Shown: in pieces, positions 22,156 to 30,084 of the stretch
How the letters are laid out: each line of letters starts with the position of its first letter
How positions within the stretch are numbered: position 1 is the stretch's first letter
Source: Bacilli bacterium
GTDB lineage: Bacteria > Bacillota_I > Bacilli_A > RFN20 > CAG-826
Reading direction: 5' to 3'
DNA length: 41,517 nt
Assembly: GCA_017445245.1 (NCBI GenBank)
Contig: JAFSUM010000009.1
Coordinates: 1 to 41,517 of the forward strand
Program-made: the position numbers and the translations under genes
The notes under the pieces: model-generated
Seen by the model: the letters and a program-made list of their open reading frames with translations, nothing else
Told to the model about the DNA's origin: nothing
Databases searched by the model: none

Positions 22156-23085
22156 TTAAAGCGCCAAAACCTCTTTGGCTATCTTTTTGAACAAGGCGAG
22201 GAAAGATGCGTCAAGGGTTGTGGTGGTCGACTTCTTATAGACGGTCATGCCGGTAGATAAAGTGACGATGGCGCGGTGAAAAAACGTCAGTCTTCTGATT
22301 TCCTTGATATCCGGTTCTTGGTAGGGAAGATAGACGAGTATCGCGGCATCGCTAGGTTGGCCATGGACGATTTCGATGGATTCGCCGTCCATTTTCCGCA
22401 TTCCCATGATTTTTGGGAGCTCATTCAGCAAGCTGTTGACGAATTCAGGGATGCGGAACATGGTCTCGTCAAGGGGGATGAACAAAGACTCCTGCCTGAA
22501 GAGGCTGAGGGGTTTGTCCAAGATGGAGGATAGGGTGTCTACGTTTTGGAAAGAGGTGCGGAACAATGCCTCGTTATCTAATAGACGCATTATGGTGGGA
22601 AGTTTGATGCCAGATAGATGTGAAAGCGTCATGAGGCTCATGCCGTCGAGACAGCTTTTGAGAATGCTTTGCTTTTTGGCTTCTTCCAAATAGAAACGCA
22701 CGAAGTCCTTTTCTCCTCTTTCGTGGAATTCTTGAAAGAAAGAAGCCATGCGCGGCAATGGAAATAAAAGGACGATTTGCTTCAGTGGAACGGAGGCGAC
22801 GATGGAAACGTTGATCGCCTGATAAGCCGCCCAATAGGGAATATCCAAGATGGGGGCAAGGGGGTCGACGTGTATTTCATGGCCGAAGATCGTTTTTAGG
22901 ATGGTCTCAGGGTTCTCGTCCAAAAAGGATTGGGCTTCGTTTTTCTCCATGAAATCGAAATAAGAATTCCGAAGGATTAGTTCCGAAACCTGTTCCAACG
23001 TCATGCCCAAGGAAGAGACCATGGTCGAGATGAGAGTGGCGAATTTGTCTTTTAGGCTTTGGATGCTGAAATAGGTGAGGTTCAT
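22156..23085 (-). CDS. XRE-like antitoxin partner of the DUF3990 protein
   Basis: 309 residues, starting 2 bp after the toxin stop. A helix-turn-helix of lambda-repressor type is visible at about 147-195: GMSLMTLSHLSGIKLPTIMRL followed by NVDTLSSILDKPLSLF. The N-terminal 140 residues and the C-terminal 110 residues (SIEIVHGQPSDAAILVYLPYQ, TTTTLDASFLALFKKIAKEV) are unassigned and may bind the toxin. Toxin first and antitoxin second, tightly coupled. The role as antitoxin is inferred from the pairing. Confidence 0.6.
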   Translation of the reverse strand: MNLTYFSIQSLKDKFATLISTMVSSLGMTLEQVSELILRNSYFDFMEKNEAQSFLDENPETILKTIFGHEIHVDPLAPILDIPYWAAYQAINVSIVASVPLKQIVLLFPLPRMASFFQEFHERGEKDFVRFYLEEAKKQSILKSCLDGMSLMTLSHLSGIKLPTIMRLLDNEALFRTSFQNVDTLSSILDKPLSLFRQESLFIPLDETMFRIPEFVNSLLNELPKIMGMRKMDGESIEIVHGQPSDAAILVYLPYQEPDIKEIRRLTFFHRAIVTLSTGMTVYKKSTTTTLDASFLALFKKIAKEVLAL

Positions 23086-23087
23086 GG

Positions 23088-23723
23088 CTATTTCCCCCTG
23101 AGGATTTCGCGGATGAAGGTGTTGGAATCCTTGTCGGTGGTTTTAAGGGCTTTGTATTGGTTTAGGGTCAAGGCGCGGAAGCGTTCGTAACGATCGGAAT
23201 AGGCGACGGGTTCGGCCGAGAGAAAGGAAATCCGCTCAAAAGCCTTTTTGGATTTTAGGACGATCTGCTTTCCCAGTTTCCCAAGCCTCATCGCTTCGCT
23301 TAAGGTTTCGATGGATAGGGTATTGTCGAGGAAGTCTCGGGCGTATTTGAAATAACTATCGTCCGCCCGATAACCGACGATGACGTCATAAGCGGATACG
23401 TCGACGTAATAGAGTTCGCGCAGTTTCTTGATGCGTTCCTCGTATTGGGCCAAGGTGAATTTATCGAAGCGGAACTGGACCAGAATCGTGATCCAACGCA
23501 AAACGGATGTCTCGTCTTGACCATCTAGGTACAAGACATTCAACCCTTTCATGTCGACGTCGAAGGCGATGGAATATCCGCCTCCTTCGAATTTGGAAGC
23601 CCAAAGGGCCGCCATGCTTTCCTCTGGCGTCAAATAAAAGCCAAGCCCGTAGTCGTTATCCGGGCTGCCTAGACCGAATATGGGGGTTCGAATGAGTTTG
23701 TTCGCGCCATAGAATAGCTTCAT
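23088..23723 (-). CDS. DUF3990 protein, probable ADP-ribosyltransferase-fold toxin
   Basis: 211 residues. MKLFYGANKLIRTPIFG, DNDYGLGFYLTPEESMA, YDVIVGYRADDSYFKYARDF and LGKLGKQIVLKSKKAFE are the conserved blocks of DUF3990, a family related to ADP-ribosyltransferases. Its members are usually found next to small regulators. I chose ATG 23723 over a TTG at 23795 because a near-consensus promoter lies between them and because family members start just before the L-Y-G-[SA]-N block. The ATG follows the -10 box by 6 nt, with no ribosome site, so the mRNA should be leaderless. Likely toxin of a toxin-antitoxin pair with the next gene. Confidence 0.7.
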   Translation of the reverse strand: MKLFYGANKLIRTPIFGLGSPDNDYGLGFYLTPEESMAALWASKFEGGGYSIAFDVDMKGLNVLYLDGQDETSVLRWITILVQFRFDKFTLAQYEERIKKLRELYYVDVSAYDVIVGYRADDSYFKYARDFLDNTLSIETLSEAMRLGKLGKQIVLKSKKAFERISFLSAEPVAYSDRYERFRALTLNQYKALKTTDKDSNTFIREILRGK

Positions 23724-23729
23724 GCCAAG

Positions 23730-23758
23730 ATTATAAAACAAATATCTAGATATAACAA
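23730..23758 (-). promoter_or_regulatory. Promoter with palindromic operator for the toxin-antitoxin operon
   Basis: Minus strand: TTGTTA (23758-23753), 17-bp spacer, TATAAT (23735-23730), then 6 nt to the ATG. The spacer contains the perfect palindrome ATATCTAGATAT (23742-23753), an ideal place for an autorepressing HTH protein. A second 12-bp palindrome ATATTTAAATAT is at 23795-23806. Confidence 0.75.
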
Positions 23759-23906
23759 ATAATGAACAAATAGCGCAAAACATATTTAAAACCAATATTT
23801 AAATATAGAAAACAAAGTAAACATACTTACGGATGCGCGGCCGGTGATTCACTTCTCGCTGCCGTCCCCTTCCTCCGATAATCCTTTTACACACAGGAGG
23901 AACAAA

Positions 23907-24842
23907 ATGCCCAAACCAGCAACGTCTTTTGCCGTTTTCGCAAAACGGTACCAACGATTCCGCGCGACCAAAGTCCGCTACGCATCGAAGAAACAGGTCG
24001 ATGCCATCATCAATGCCCATATGTCCGAGATGAAAGAACGCTCGGTCAAAGAAGTCTTCACCCGTACCTATCTGTCTAGGTGGAGGAATGCCTTATATAA
24101 GAATAAGGAAACAACAATTGGTTATCGTAACCGAATGATCTCGGCATTGGCCTTCATGGCCAAGCAAGCCTATGCCTGGCGTTACATCACCAATCGCGCT
24201 TGCCGTGATTCTCTTGTGGTGCTTGAGCCTTTCGGGAATCAATCCAAACCAAAAGCAGAACGCTCCATCTATACCAAAGAACAAATCCAGCGGTTTCTTA
24301 ATGTGATCGAAGATGAGAACGATCGCCTCATGTTTACTCTCTTCGCTTATCTTGGCTGTCGCATTGGGGAATTCCTCGGTTTGACGAGGGATTGTCTCCT
24401 AAGCGATGGGAGTTTGGAAATCAAGCAGCAGTACACCTACGAGGGAAAAGGGAAATGGGTGCTGACACCTGTATTAAAGACCAGCGATTCCTATCGCGTT
24501 TGTCCCATACCAAAGCACCTTTACGATGAACTTCAATCAAGACGTTTGGAGGGAAGAGGCAGGCTCTTTCTTTTCTCATTGAAGGCAGACCATCGCACCC
24601 CGTTTGGCGAGTCGACCTTCCGTCATCGCATGGACTTCTATATTCAAAAAGCTGGGCTTCCCCGCTTAACCCCGCATTGCTTTCGTCATAGCAAGGCGAC
24701 GATGCTTCTTGAGGTGTGCAAGAACATGGAAGAAGTAAAATCGGCGGCCCGCTTCCTCGGTCACTCCGCGACGATGCTTCTAGACACCTATGGCCATGCG
24801 AAAGAAGATGCAATGGTCGCGATACTTTCGCGCCTAGAATGA
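23907..24842 (+). CDS. Tyrosine recombinase (integrase/Xer type)
   Basis: 311 residues from ATG 23907, chosen because of AGGAGG 7 nt upstream; an earlier ATG at 23844 has none. An N-terminal SAM-like core-binding domain (about 1-110) is followed by the catalytic domain with Arg152 in GCRIGEFLGL, Lys191 (LKTSDSYR), His257 and Arg260 in HCFRHS, His286 in LGHSATMLLDTYGH, and the nucleophile Tyr295. All key residues are present. It faces away from the toxin-antitoxin pair. There is no phage or plasmid gene beside it, and the nearby inverted repeats suggest it inverts the surface-protein segment. A solitary island integrase is the alternative. Confidence 0.85.
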   Translation: MPKPATSFAVFAKRYQRFRATKVRYASKKQVDAIINAHMSEMKERSVKEVFTRTYLSRWRNALYKNKETTIGYRNRMISALAFMAKQAYAWRYITNRACRDSLVVLEPFGNQSKPKAERSIYTKEQIQRFLNVIEDENDRLMFTLFAYLGCRIGEFLGLTRDCLLSDGSLEIKQQYTYEGKGKWVLTPVLKTSDSYRVCPIPKHLYDELQSRRLEGRGRLFLFSLKADHRTPFGESTFRHRMDFYIQKAGLPRLTPHCFRHSKATMLLEVCKNMEEVKSAARFLGHSATMLLDTYGHAKEDAMVAILSRLE

Positions 24843-24986
24843 CGCAAAACCGCCTTCCTTTTTGTTTTATAACGTCATAAAAACGCAGGGATTTCGTGCC
24901 TTTTGCCCTTGCTAAGAACAGAAAGTTTCGTCATGGTAGGGGTTTCATCTTTTCGCGCGGAAAATTCGTGATATGGTTTGCCTCAT

Positions 24987-25502
24987 ATGATTTGGGCCGA
25001 GACTACGCAGACAGCCAATCCGATCGCCATTTGGTCGATCCTCTCCTCCCTCGCGGGTGGTCTTTTGGTTTTCGTTCTCGTGCGTCTAGCCATCTATCTA
25101 TCTCATAGTGGCGAAGTCTCCGCCTACGCGAAACGCATCGCCGATTTGAATCCACGTTGCATCAAGCTCCAGCTCCGTATTGAAAACGGGCAGAACTTCG
25201 GAACAAAGCTTGGTGACCTTTCTTTATACGCCAGGCAGGATGGGCATCTCGTCAAAGCGGCCTCTTTGGCAGAGACCCCTTTATTGCGCCATGGCGAATT
25301 GAACTTTATCCAAGGCCAAGGTGAAAATGCCACCTTGCTCTGTCCGCCCCATTCGCGGAACGAAGCCGTTTTGGAGTTCCGTTTGCCGGCAGCCTATGAC
25401 TCCGTCTTCCTGGTCTATACCGATCAAAAAGACCATAAAAGAAAAGCCAAGGTCAGACTTGGCGGGGCAGAGGAACAATTCCTCGCTTTTCATCGTTTCT
25501 AG
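24987..25502 (+). CDS. Single-TM protein of unknown function
   Basis: 171 residues from ATG 24987; a TTG three codons earlier is less likely. A short outside segment, one TM at about 16-38 and a cytosolic beta-rich part (CIKLQLRIENGQNF, GDLSLYARQDG, AVLEFRLPAAYDSVFLVYTD). There is no ribosome site; an extended -10 (TGATATGGT) ends 9 nt before the ATG, so a very short leader is possible. The 3' end overlaps the convergent protease gene by 4 bp. I do not recognise the family. Confidence 0.6.
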   Translation: MIWAETTQTANPIAIWSILSSLAGGLLVFVLVRLAIYLSHSGEVSAYAKRIADLNPRCIKLQLRIENGQNFGTKLGDLSLYARQDGHLVKAASLAETPLLRHGELNFIQGQGENATLLCPPHSRNEAVLEFRLPAAYDSVFLVYTDQKDHKRKAKVRLGGAEEQFLAFHRF

Positions 25503-26182
25503 AAGAGATATTTGGCAAACGAAGCCGGCGTGACAAGCGCCATCTTTCCGCCTTCGGGATCGTTGAGGTTGCCTTTGATGAAGCCGACGATACCGTTATT
25601 TTTGCTATCCATGTCGAAGACGGGGGCTCCGCTATAACCACCTAGGGCCGCGCTTTCCAAGGCGAAGAGGAGAAGGGGCTCCTTGTAGTCGTCGTCTTTA
25701 AGATAGAAGAAATTTGAAGATGCGTGGGTACGGAAGGATAAGGGGATCAAGGCACCTTTCGCGTCATGCCCTAAGCCAGAGGGGAAACCAAGGGTGGTAA
25801 GTTCCGCCTCGCGGTCGACGGGACGACTTTCCTCGCCTAGCAAAGCCGAAAAGGTAAGAAAACGCGAGGTGAAGAGGTGGCGGTCTTTTTCCTTAATGCC
25901 GACGAGAGGATATGCACTTAAGTCGGCAATCGCACTATCGATGCGTTGGCCTTTGGATAAGTCTTCCAAATAGAAATAGGAAGGCTTCTTGCCAATGCCA
26001 TTAGGGAGTTCGACGATGGTGTTCTTCGTCGCCGAGCGGGTGAAGTGACCTGCAGTTAGCAAGAAAGGATCGCCCGTTTTGGAAAGGACGAACGTCCCGG
26101 TCGCGCATTGGATGCCCTTAGGCGTCGAATAGGAAAGAAGAGCGACGGTACGAATGGCGTTTTCGCGGGTGATCAAGGCCAT
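25499..26182 (-). CDS. Trypsin-like serine protease domain protein
   Basis: 227 residues with the chymotrypsin-fold triad in order: His46 in FLLTAGH, Asp82 or Asp87 in RIDSAIADLS, and Ser184 in GGYSGAPVFD (GxSGxP). No signal peptide or TM is seen, so it appears cytosolic, which is unusual for this fold in bacteria. Its ATG overlaps the stop of the UDP-glucose dehydrogenase gene (TAATG), so the two are co-translated. The substrate is unknown; it may be a regulated housekeeping or stress protease. Confidence 0.7.
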   Translation of the reverse strand: MALITRENAIRTVALLSYSTPKGIQCATGTFVLSKTGDPFLLTAGHFTRSATKNTIVELPNGIGKKPSYFYLEDLSKGQRIDSAIADLSAYPLVGIKEKDRHLFTSRFLTFSALLGEESRPVDREAELTTLGFPSGLGHDAKGALIPLSFRTHASSNFFYLKDDDYKEPLLLFALESAALGGYSGAPVFDMDSKNNGIVGFIKGNLNDPEGGKMALVTPASFAKYLF

Positions 26183-27372
26183 TAGTCTCTCCCGAATAAG
26201 TCTCTGGTGTAGACCTTGTCCTCAACATCGAGGAGGTCTTTGGTAAAGCGGTTCGCGGCGATGATGTCGCATTCGGCCTTGAAGCGGTTTAGGTCTTTCT
26301 CGACGGGTAAGCCAAGGAAAGTTTCTTCCTGAAGGGTTGGCTCATAGATACGGATTTCTAATCCTTCTTCTTTGATTGCTTCGATGACGTCAAGAATCGC
26401 GCTTTGGCGGAAGTTGTCGGAGTGCGATTTCATGGTGAGACGATAGATGCCGATAACGGGCTTTTCCGCTTTCTTCTTCGCAAGGCTAACGATCTGTTTG
26501 GAGATGGCTGCTTTACGGGTAGCGTTAGAATCGACGATCGCGCGGATCAAGTTCTGGGGAACGTAATCGAAGTTTTGAAGCAACTGTTTGGTGTCCTTGG
26601 GCAAGCAATAGCCGCCATAGCCGAAAGAAGGATTGTTATAGAAGCTGCCGATGCGCGGGTCGAGGCAGACGCCTTCGACGATGCTTTTGGTATCGAGGCC
26701 ACGGTAGATGGCATATGTATCGAGTTCGTTGAAGTAGGCAACGCGCAACGCCAAGTACGTATTCGCGAAGAGCTTGATGGCTTCGGCTTCTTCGTATCCG
26801 GTTAACAAAACGGGCACATCCGCTTTCTCGGCGCAGGAAGCGAGAAGGTCGGCGAAGCGCTTGGCTTCCTCACGATTTTCTTCCTTCGAACCCACGACGA
26901 TGCGAGAGGGGTGAAGGTTATCTTCGAGGGCCTTGGATTCGCGGAGGAATTCGGGGCTGAACAAGAGGGTCAAGTTAGGACGTTTCCTCGCGGCTTCTTC
27001 GGTATAGCCGACGGGGATGGTCGACTTGATGACGACAGTCGCTTTGCACTCACGACGCTGAAGTTCGTCCAAAACGGAATCGAGAATGGAGGTATCGAAG
27101 TGATGGGTCTTCTCATCGTAATTGGTCGGGACGGCGAGGATGACAAATTCGGGGTCGCGGTAGGCTTCGTCTAAGGAGGCGGTAGGATAGAGATCGAGAC
27201 TCTTTTCGGCCATCCACGTTTCGATGCCATCGTCGCGAAGAGGCGAAATGCGCTTCTTTAACAATTCCAAACGAGCCAAATTGGTATCCAACGCGGTCAC
27301 GCGATGTTTGCTCGATAACATGACGGCCAAGGAGAGGCCGACATAACCGATTCCGACGACAGTGATATTCAT
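26182..27372 (-). CDS. ugd: UDP-glucose 6-dehydrogenase
   Basis: 396 residues. It oxidises UDP-glucose to UDP-glucuronate with two NAD, supplying surface polysaccharides. Visible are the N-terminal Rossmann motif VGIGYVGLSLAV, IKSTIPVGYTEEA, FSPEFLRESKAL, IKLFANTYLALRVAYFNELD and the catalytic cysteine in GYGGYCLPKDT. ATG 27372 places the Rossmann strand at the N-terminus; a start at 27408 would add 12 residues. It could act on a related UDP- or GDP-sugar. Confidence 0.9.
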   Translation of the reverse strand: MNITVVGIGYVGLSLAVMLSSKHRVTALDTNLARLELLKKRISPLRDDGIETWMAEKSLDLYPTASLDEAYRDPEFVILAVPTNYDEKTHHFDTSILDSVLDELQRRECKATVVIKSTIPVGYTEEAARKRPNLTLLFSPEFLRESKALEDNLHPSRIVVGSKEENREEAKRFADLLASCAEKADVPVLLTGYEEAEAIKLFANTYLALRVAYFNELDTYAIYRGLDTKSIVEGVCLDPRIGSFYNNPSFGYGGYCLPKDTKQLLQNFDYVPQNLIRAIVDSNATRKAAISKQIVSLAKKKAEKPVIGIYRLTMKSHSDNFRQSAILDVIEAIKEEGLEIRIYEPTLQEETFLGLPVEKDLNRFKAECDIIAANRFTKDLLDVEDKVYTRDLFGRD

Positions 27373-27463
27373 GGGCTCTATTATCGTATACGGGCGCGAA
27401 ATAGGCAAAGGCGAGCATTATTTGGTGCCGACTTGCCTGTCTTAGTCTAAAATGACGTCGCCT

Positions 27464-28153
27464 ATGATTTGCTTCTTATGCGCGATGGAGGGCGAAGCGG
27501 CCCCCGTTCTCCAAAAATCTCAAATCGAAAAGGAAGAGAAAGTCGGTTTTGCCCGCCTCTATTCCTGCGTTTATCAAGGCCATCCATTTTTCCTTGCCAT
27601 CTGTGGCATCGGCAAAGTGCTGAGTGCATCTGGCCTATCGGGCATTATCACCGCGCATCCTGAAATCACTGGTTACATTAATCTAGGTATCGGGGGTAGC
27701 CTCGATCCGAAACGGGCCAACCTTCTTTCCGCTGTCGTGGGTATGGAATTCGTCCAACACGATATGGATACATCCCCCTTTGGCGATCCAAGAGGCTTCT
27801 TGAATGGTTTAGGAATCGTCAAAATCCCAGCGGAAAAACAAATCGCCCTAGACTTGGTAGAGGCCTGCAAAAACTCAGGCCTATCCGTCTATGAAGGGGT
27901 CATCGTCTCTGGTGATACGTTTGTGACGGACGAAGAAAAAAAGCAGGGTTTTGTGACGGAATTCGATGCAATTTCCGTCGATATGGAAGCCGCGGCATAC
28001 GCGGAAGTGGCGTATGTCTACCAAAAGCCTTTCGCCGCGTTACGCATCATCTCGGATGCGGTCGATCATCATAACGAGTACGTGAAATACAAGCCGCGGG
28101 CCTGCGAGATCGGCAGCGAAGTGGCTCTGAATTTCTTATCCATTCATCTATAA
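27464..28153 (+). CDS. mtnN: 5'-methylthioadenosine/S-adenosylhomocysteine nucleosidase
   Basis: 229 residues from ATG 27464; an ATG at 27452 overlaps a TAAAAT box and would add four residues. It cleaves adenine from methylthioadenosine and S-adenosylhomocysteine. Family blocks seen: CAMEGEAAPVLQ, ICGIGKVLSASGLS, INLGIGGSLDP, VSGDTFVTDEEK and the substrate-binding ISVDMEAAAYAEVAY with the downstream catalytic aspartate in RIISDAVD. It is followed 24 bp later by the sugar epimerase gene and is likely in one transcript with it. Confidence 0.9.
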   Translation: MICFLCAMEGEAAPVLQKSQIEKEEKVGFARLYSCVYQGHPFFLAICGIGKVLSASGLSGIITAHPEITGYINLGIGGSLDPKRANLLSAVVGMEFVQHDMDTSPFGDPRGFLNGLGIVKIPAEKQIALDLVEACKNSGLSVYEGVIVSGDTFVTDEEKKQGFVTEFDAISVDMEAAAYAEVAYVYQKPFAALRIISDAVDHHNEYVKYKPRACEIGSEVALNFLSIHL

Positions 28154-28177
28154 TTAATAAGTTAAGGGAGGCAACTC

Positions 28178-29140
28178 ATGAAAGCTTATATCACCGGAGT
28201 CGGCGGTGTCGTCGGCAGCGCCCTTGCGCATCATCTCGTCGAGGCTGGCTATCAAGTCGAGGGTTCTTATTACACCCCGACCACCGACATCACCGAAATC
28301 GATCCCCGCGCCCGCATCTTTGAGTTGGACTTAAGACAACATGAGGCCGTCAAAACCTATATCGGATCCTATTTGCCTGACGTGATTTATCATCTCGCCG
28401 CGCAGTCCCGCCCGGTTCCTAGCTGGTCCGACCCTTACTACACGATGGACGTCAACGTCCTCGGAACCGTTGGCATCCTCGAAGGCGTGAAGGCGGCTAG
28501 GGAAGCCCATCCTGGATATGATCCCAAGGTCATCGCGATTTCCTCTTCGGCGATCTATGGCGATGCGCTTGCCAAATACGACAAGGATCATCTTCCCGAT
28601 GAATCCTGCGACTTGCTCCCTCTCCATCCCTATGGCGTTTCCAAGGCGGCGGAGGATTTGCTCTGCTACCAGTATTTCAAGAACTTCGGCATCAAAGCCA
28701 TCCGTATCCGTTTGTTTAACTGCACGGGCCGTAACAAAGACCAAGACATCACTGGTGACTTCGCTAAGCGCGCCGTCAAGTTGGAACGCGAAGGCGGAAA
28801 CAAACTCGTCGTCGGCAATTTGACTGCTTTGCGTGCTATTCTCGATGTCCGCGACCTTTGCTCTGCTTTGCGAATCCTTAACGAGAAGGGCGAACCGGGC
28901 GAAGCCTATAACATCTGCTCGTCCCATCTCTTCCGCATGACTCACGTCGTCGAATGCCTTGAGGAAGTCATGGGCGTCAAATACGAACTCGTTCCCGATC
29001 CAAAGCTTTTCCGCCCCGCGGACGAACCGCTTTACGCCGGAAACTGCGACAAGATCAAGAAGCTCGGCTGGGTCGAGAAATACGAATACATCGACACCGT
29101 CCGTGCCGCGGTCGATTATTGGCGGACCAAGGATTTCTAG
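28178..29140 (+). CDS. NAD-dependent sugar epimerase/dehydratase (GDP-mannose dehydratase/Rmd-like)
   Basis: 320 residues of the extended short-chain dehydrogenase family. Seen are an N-terminal nucleotide-binding site (ITGVGGVVGSAL), YHLAAQSRPVPSW, ISSSAIYGD, the catalytic YGVSK (Tyr-x-x-x-Lys), RLFNCTGRNKDQD, GNLTALRAILDVRDL and the closing RPADEP...YWR. The HLAAQS-VxxSW, GNL and RPxD blocks are closest to GDP-mannose 4,6-dehydratase and GDP-6-deoxy-hexulose reductase. It makes a nucleotide sugar for surface glycans. AAGGGAGG stands 6 nt before the ATG. Confidence 0.8.
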   Translation: MKAYITGVGGVVGSALAHHLVEAGYQVEGSYYTPTTDITEIDPRARIFELDLRQHEAVKTYIGSYLPDVIYHLAAQSRPVPSWSDPYYTMDVNVLGTVGILEGVKAAREAHPGYDPKVIAISSSAIYGDALAKYDKDHLPDESCDLLPLHPYGVSKAAEDLLCYQYFKNFGIKAIRIRLFNCTGRNKDQDITGDFAKRAVKLEREGGNKLVVGNLTALRAILDVRDLCSALRILNEKGEPGEAYNICSSHLFRMTHVVECLEEVMGVKYELVPDPKLFRPADEPLYAGNCDKIKKLGWVEKYEYIDTVRAAVDYWRTKDF

Positions 29141-29172
29141 TCGAAAATAACACTACAGTATTCGTTTTCGTG

Positions 29173-29210
29173 AACCATCGTCGGAGATTCTCCACGATGG
29201 TTTTCGTTTA
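29173..29210 (+). terminator. Rho-independent terminator
   Basis: AACCATCGT (29173-29181) pairs perfectly with ACGATGGTT (29194-29202), with an inner GGAG/CTCC stem, followed by TTTCGTTT. It ends the mtnN-epimerase transcript. Confidence 0.85.
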
Positions 29211-29248
29211 GGCTCGAAATTGCCTAAGTAGCACGCGTGCAAATGCGT

Positions 29249-29254
29249 TATAAT
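29249..29254 (+). promoter_or_regulatory. -10 box of gpmA
   Basis: TATAAT 29 nt before the ATG; no good -35 at the normal distance (AAGTAG). Followed by the ribosome site GAAAGGA. Confidence 0.5.
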
Positions 29255-29282
29255 TTCGCAAACGAAAGGAAATAAACGATCT

Positions 29283-29993
29283 ATGATCAAACTCGTCTTA
29301 ATCCGTCATGGCCAATCCGAGTGGAACCTCAGCAACCTTTTCACCGGCTGGACCGACGTGCACCTTTCTGAGCAAGGCGAAAAAGAAGCTCACGACGCAG
29401 GCAAGCTGCTCAAGGAAAAAGGCTATTCCTTCGATATCGCCTTCTCCTCCGTCCTCGAACGCGCGAACAAGACGATGGAATATGCTCTTCGCGAACAGGG
29501 ACAATGGGATGCCATTCCCAAGTTCTACTCCTGGCGTCTTAATGAGCGTCACTATGGCGCCCTCCAGGGCCTTAACAAAGCCGAATCCGCTAAAAAGTGG
29601 GGCGACGAACAGGTCCATATCTGGCGCCGTTCCGCGGACGTTCCGCCTCTAGCCCTCACTCGCGATGACGAAAGATGGCCCGGCAATCAGGAGAAGTATC
29701 AGGAACTCGTCAAGAAAGGCGAGATGACTATTGACGACTGCCCCCTCACCGAATGCCTCATCGATACCGCCAAGCGCGTCAAACCGTATTGGGACGAGAA
29801 GATCGCGCCCGAAATCAAGGCTGGCAAGAAAGTCCTCATCGCGGCGCACGGTAACTCCCTCCGCGCCATCGTCATGATGCTTGAACACTTGACTCCCGAG
29901 CAAATCATCTCGGTCGAAATCCCGACGGGCAAGCCCCTTGTCTACGAGCTCGACGAGAAGACCCTCGAAGTTCTGAACAAGTATTATCTCTAA
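29283..29993 (+). CDS. gpmA: 2,3-bisphosphoglycerate-dependent phosphoglycerate mutase
   Basis: 236 residues, normal family length. It interconverts 3- and 2-phosphoglycerate in glycolysis. [16 protein letters not shown] carries the phospho-histidine, followed by [11 protein letters not shown], the [14 protein letters not shown] block and [15 protein letters not shown] with the second active-site histidine. It is a single-gene unit with its own promoter and terminator. Confidence 0.97.
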   Translation: MIKLVLIRHGQSEWNLSNLFTGWTDVHLSEQGEKEAHDAGKLLKEKGYSFDIAFSSVLERANKTMEYALREQGQWDAIPKFYSWRLNERHYGALQGLNKAESAKKWGDEQVHIWRRSADVPPLALTRDDERWPGNQEKYQELVKKGEMTIDDCPLTECLIDTAKRVKPYWDEKIAPEIKAGKKVLIAAHGNSLRAIVMMLEHLTPEQIISVEIPTGKPLVYELDEKTLEVLNKYYL

Positions 29994-30012
29994 TCGATAA
30001 GAACGTTTTCTA

Positions 30013-30037
30013 GGTCGCCGACATGGCGGCCTTTTTT
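30013..30037 (+). terminator. gpmA terminator
   Basis: GGTCGCC (30013-30019) pairs with GGCGGCC (30025-30031), one G-U pair, then TTTTTT. Confidence 0.9.
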
Positions 30038-30051
30038 CGTCGGGCAAAAGA

Positions 30052-30080
30052 AAAATCGCCTGTGTTTTGCAGGCGATTTT
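30052..30080 (-). terminator. Symmetrical terminator after rmlA, can act in both directions
   Basis: AAAATCGCCTG (30052-30062) and CAGGCGATTTT (30070-30080) form an 11-bp stem with a 7-nt loop. The A/T ends give a T-tract on either strand, so it ends rmlA and backs up the gpmA terminator. Confidence 0.85.
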
Positions 30081-30084
30081 CTAC

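Noticed and set aside
22123..24985. Integrase plus toxin-antitoxin as a simple genomic island inserted into a surface gene
   Set aside because: An island insertion should leave the missing promoter and signal part of the 21366 gene on the far side of the integrase, in the same orientation. I found no such fragment at 24843-24986 and no direct repeat of the 17-mer there.
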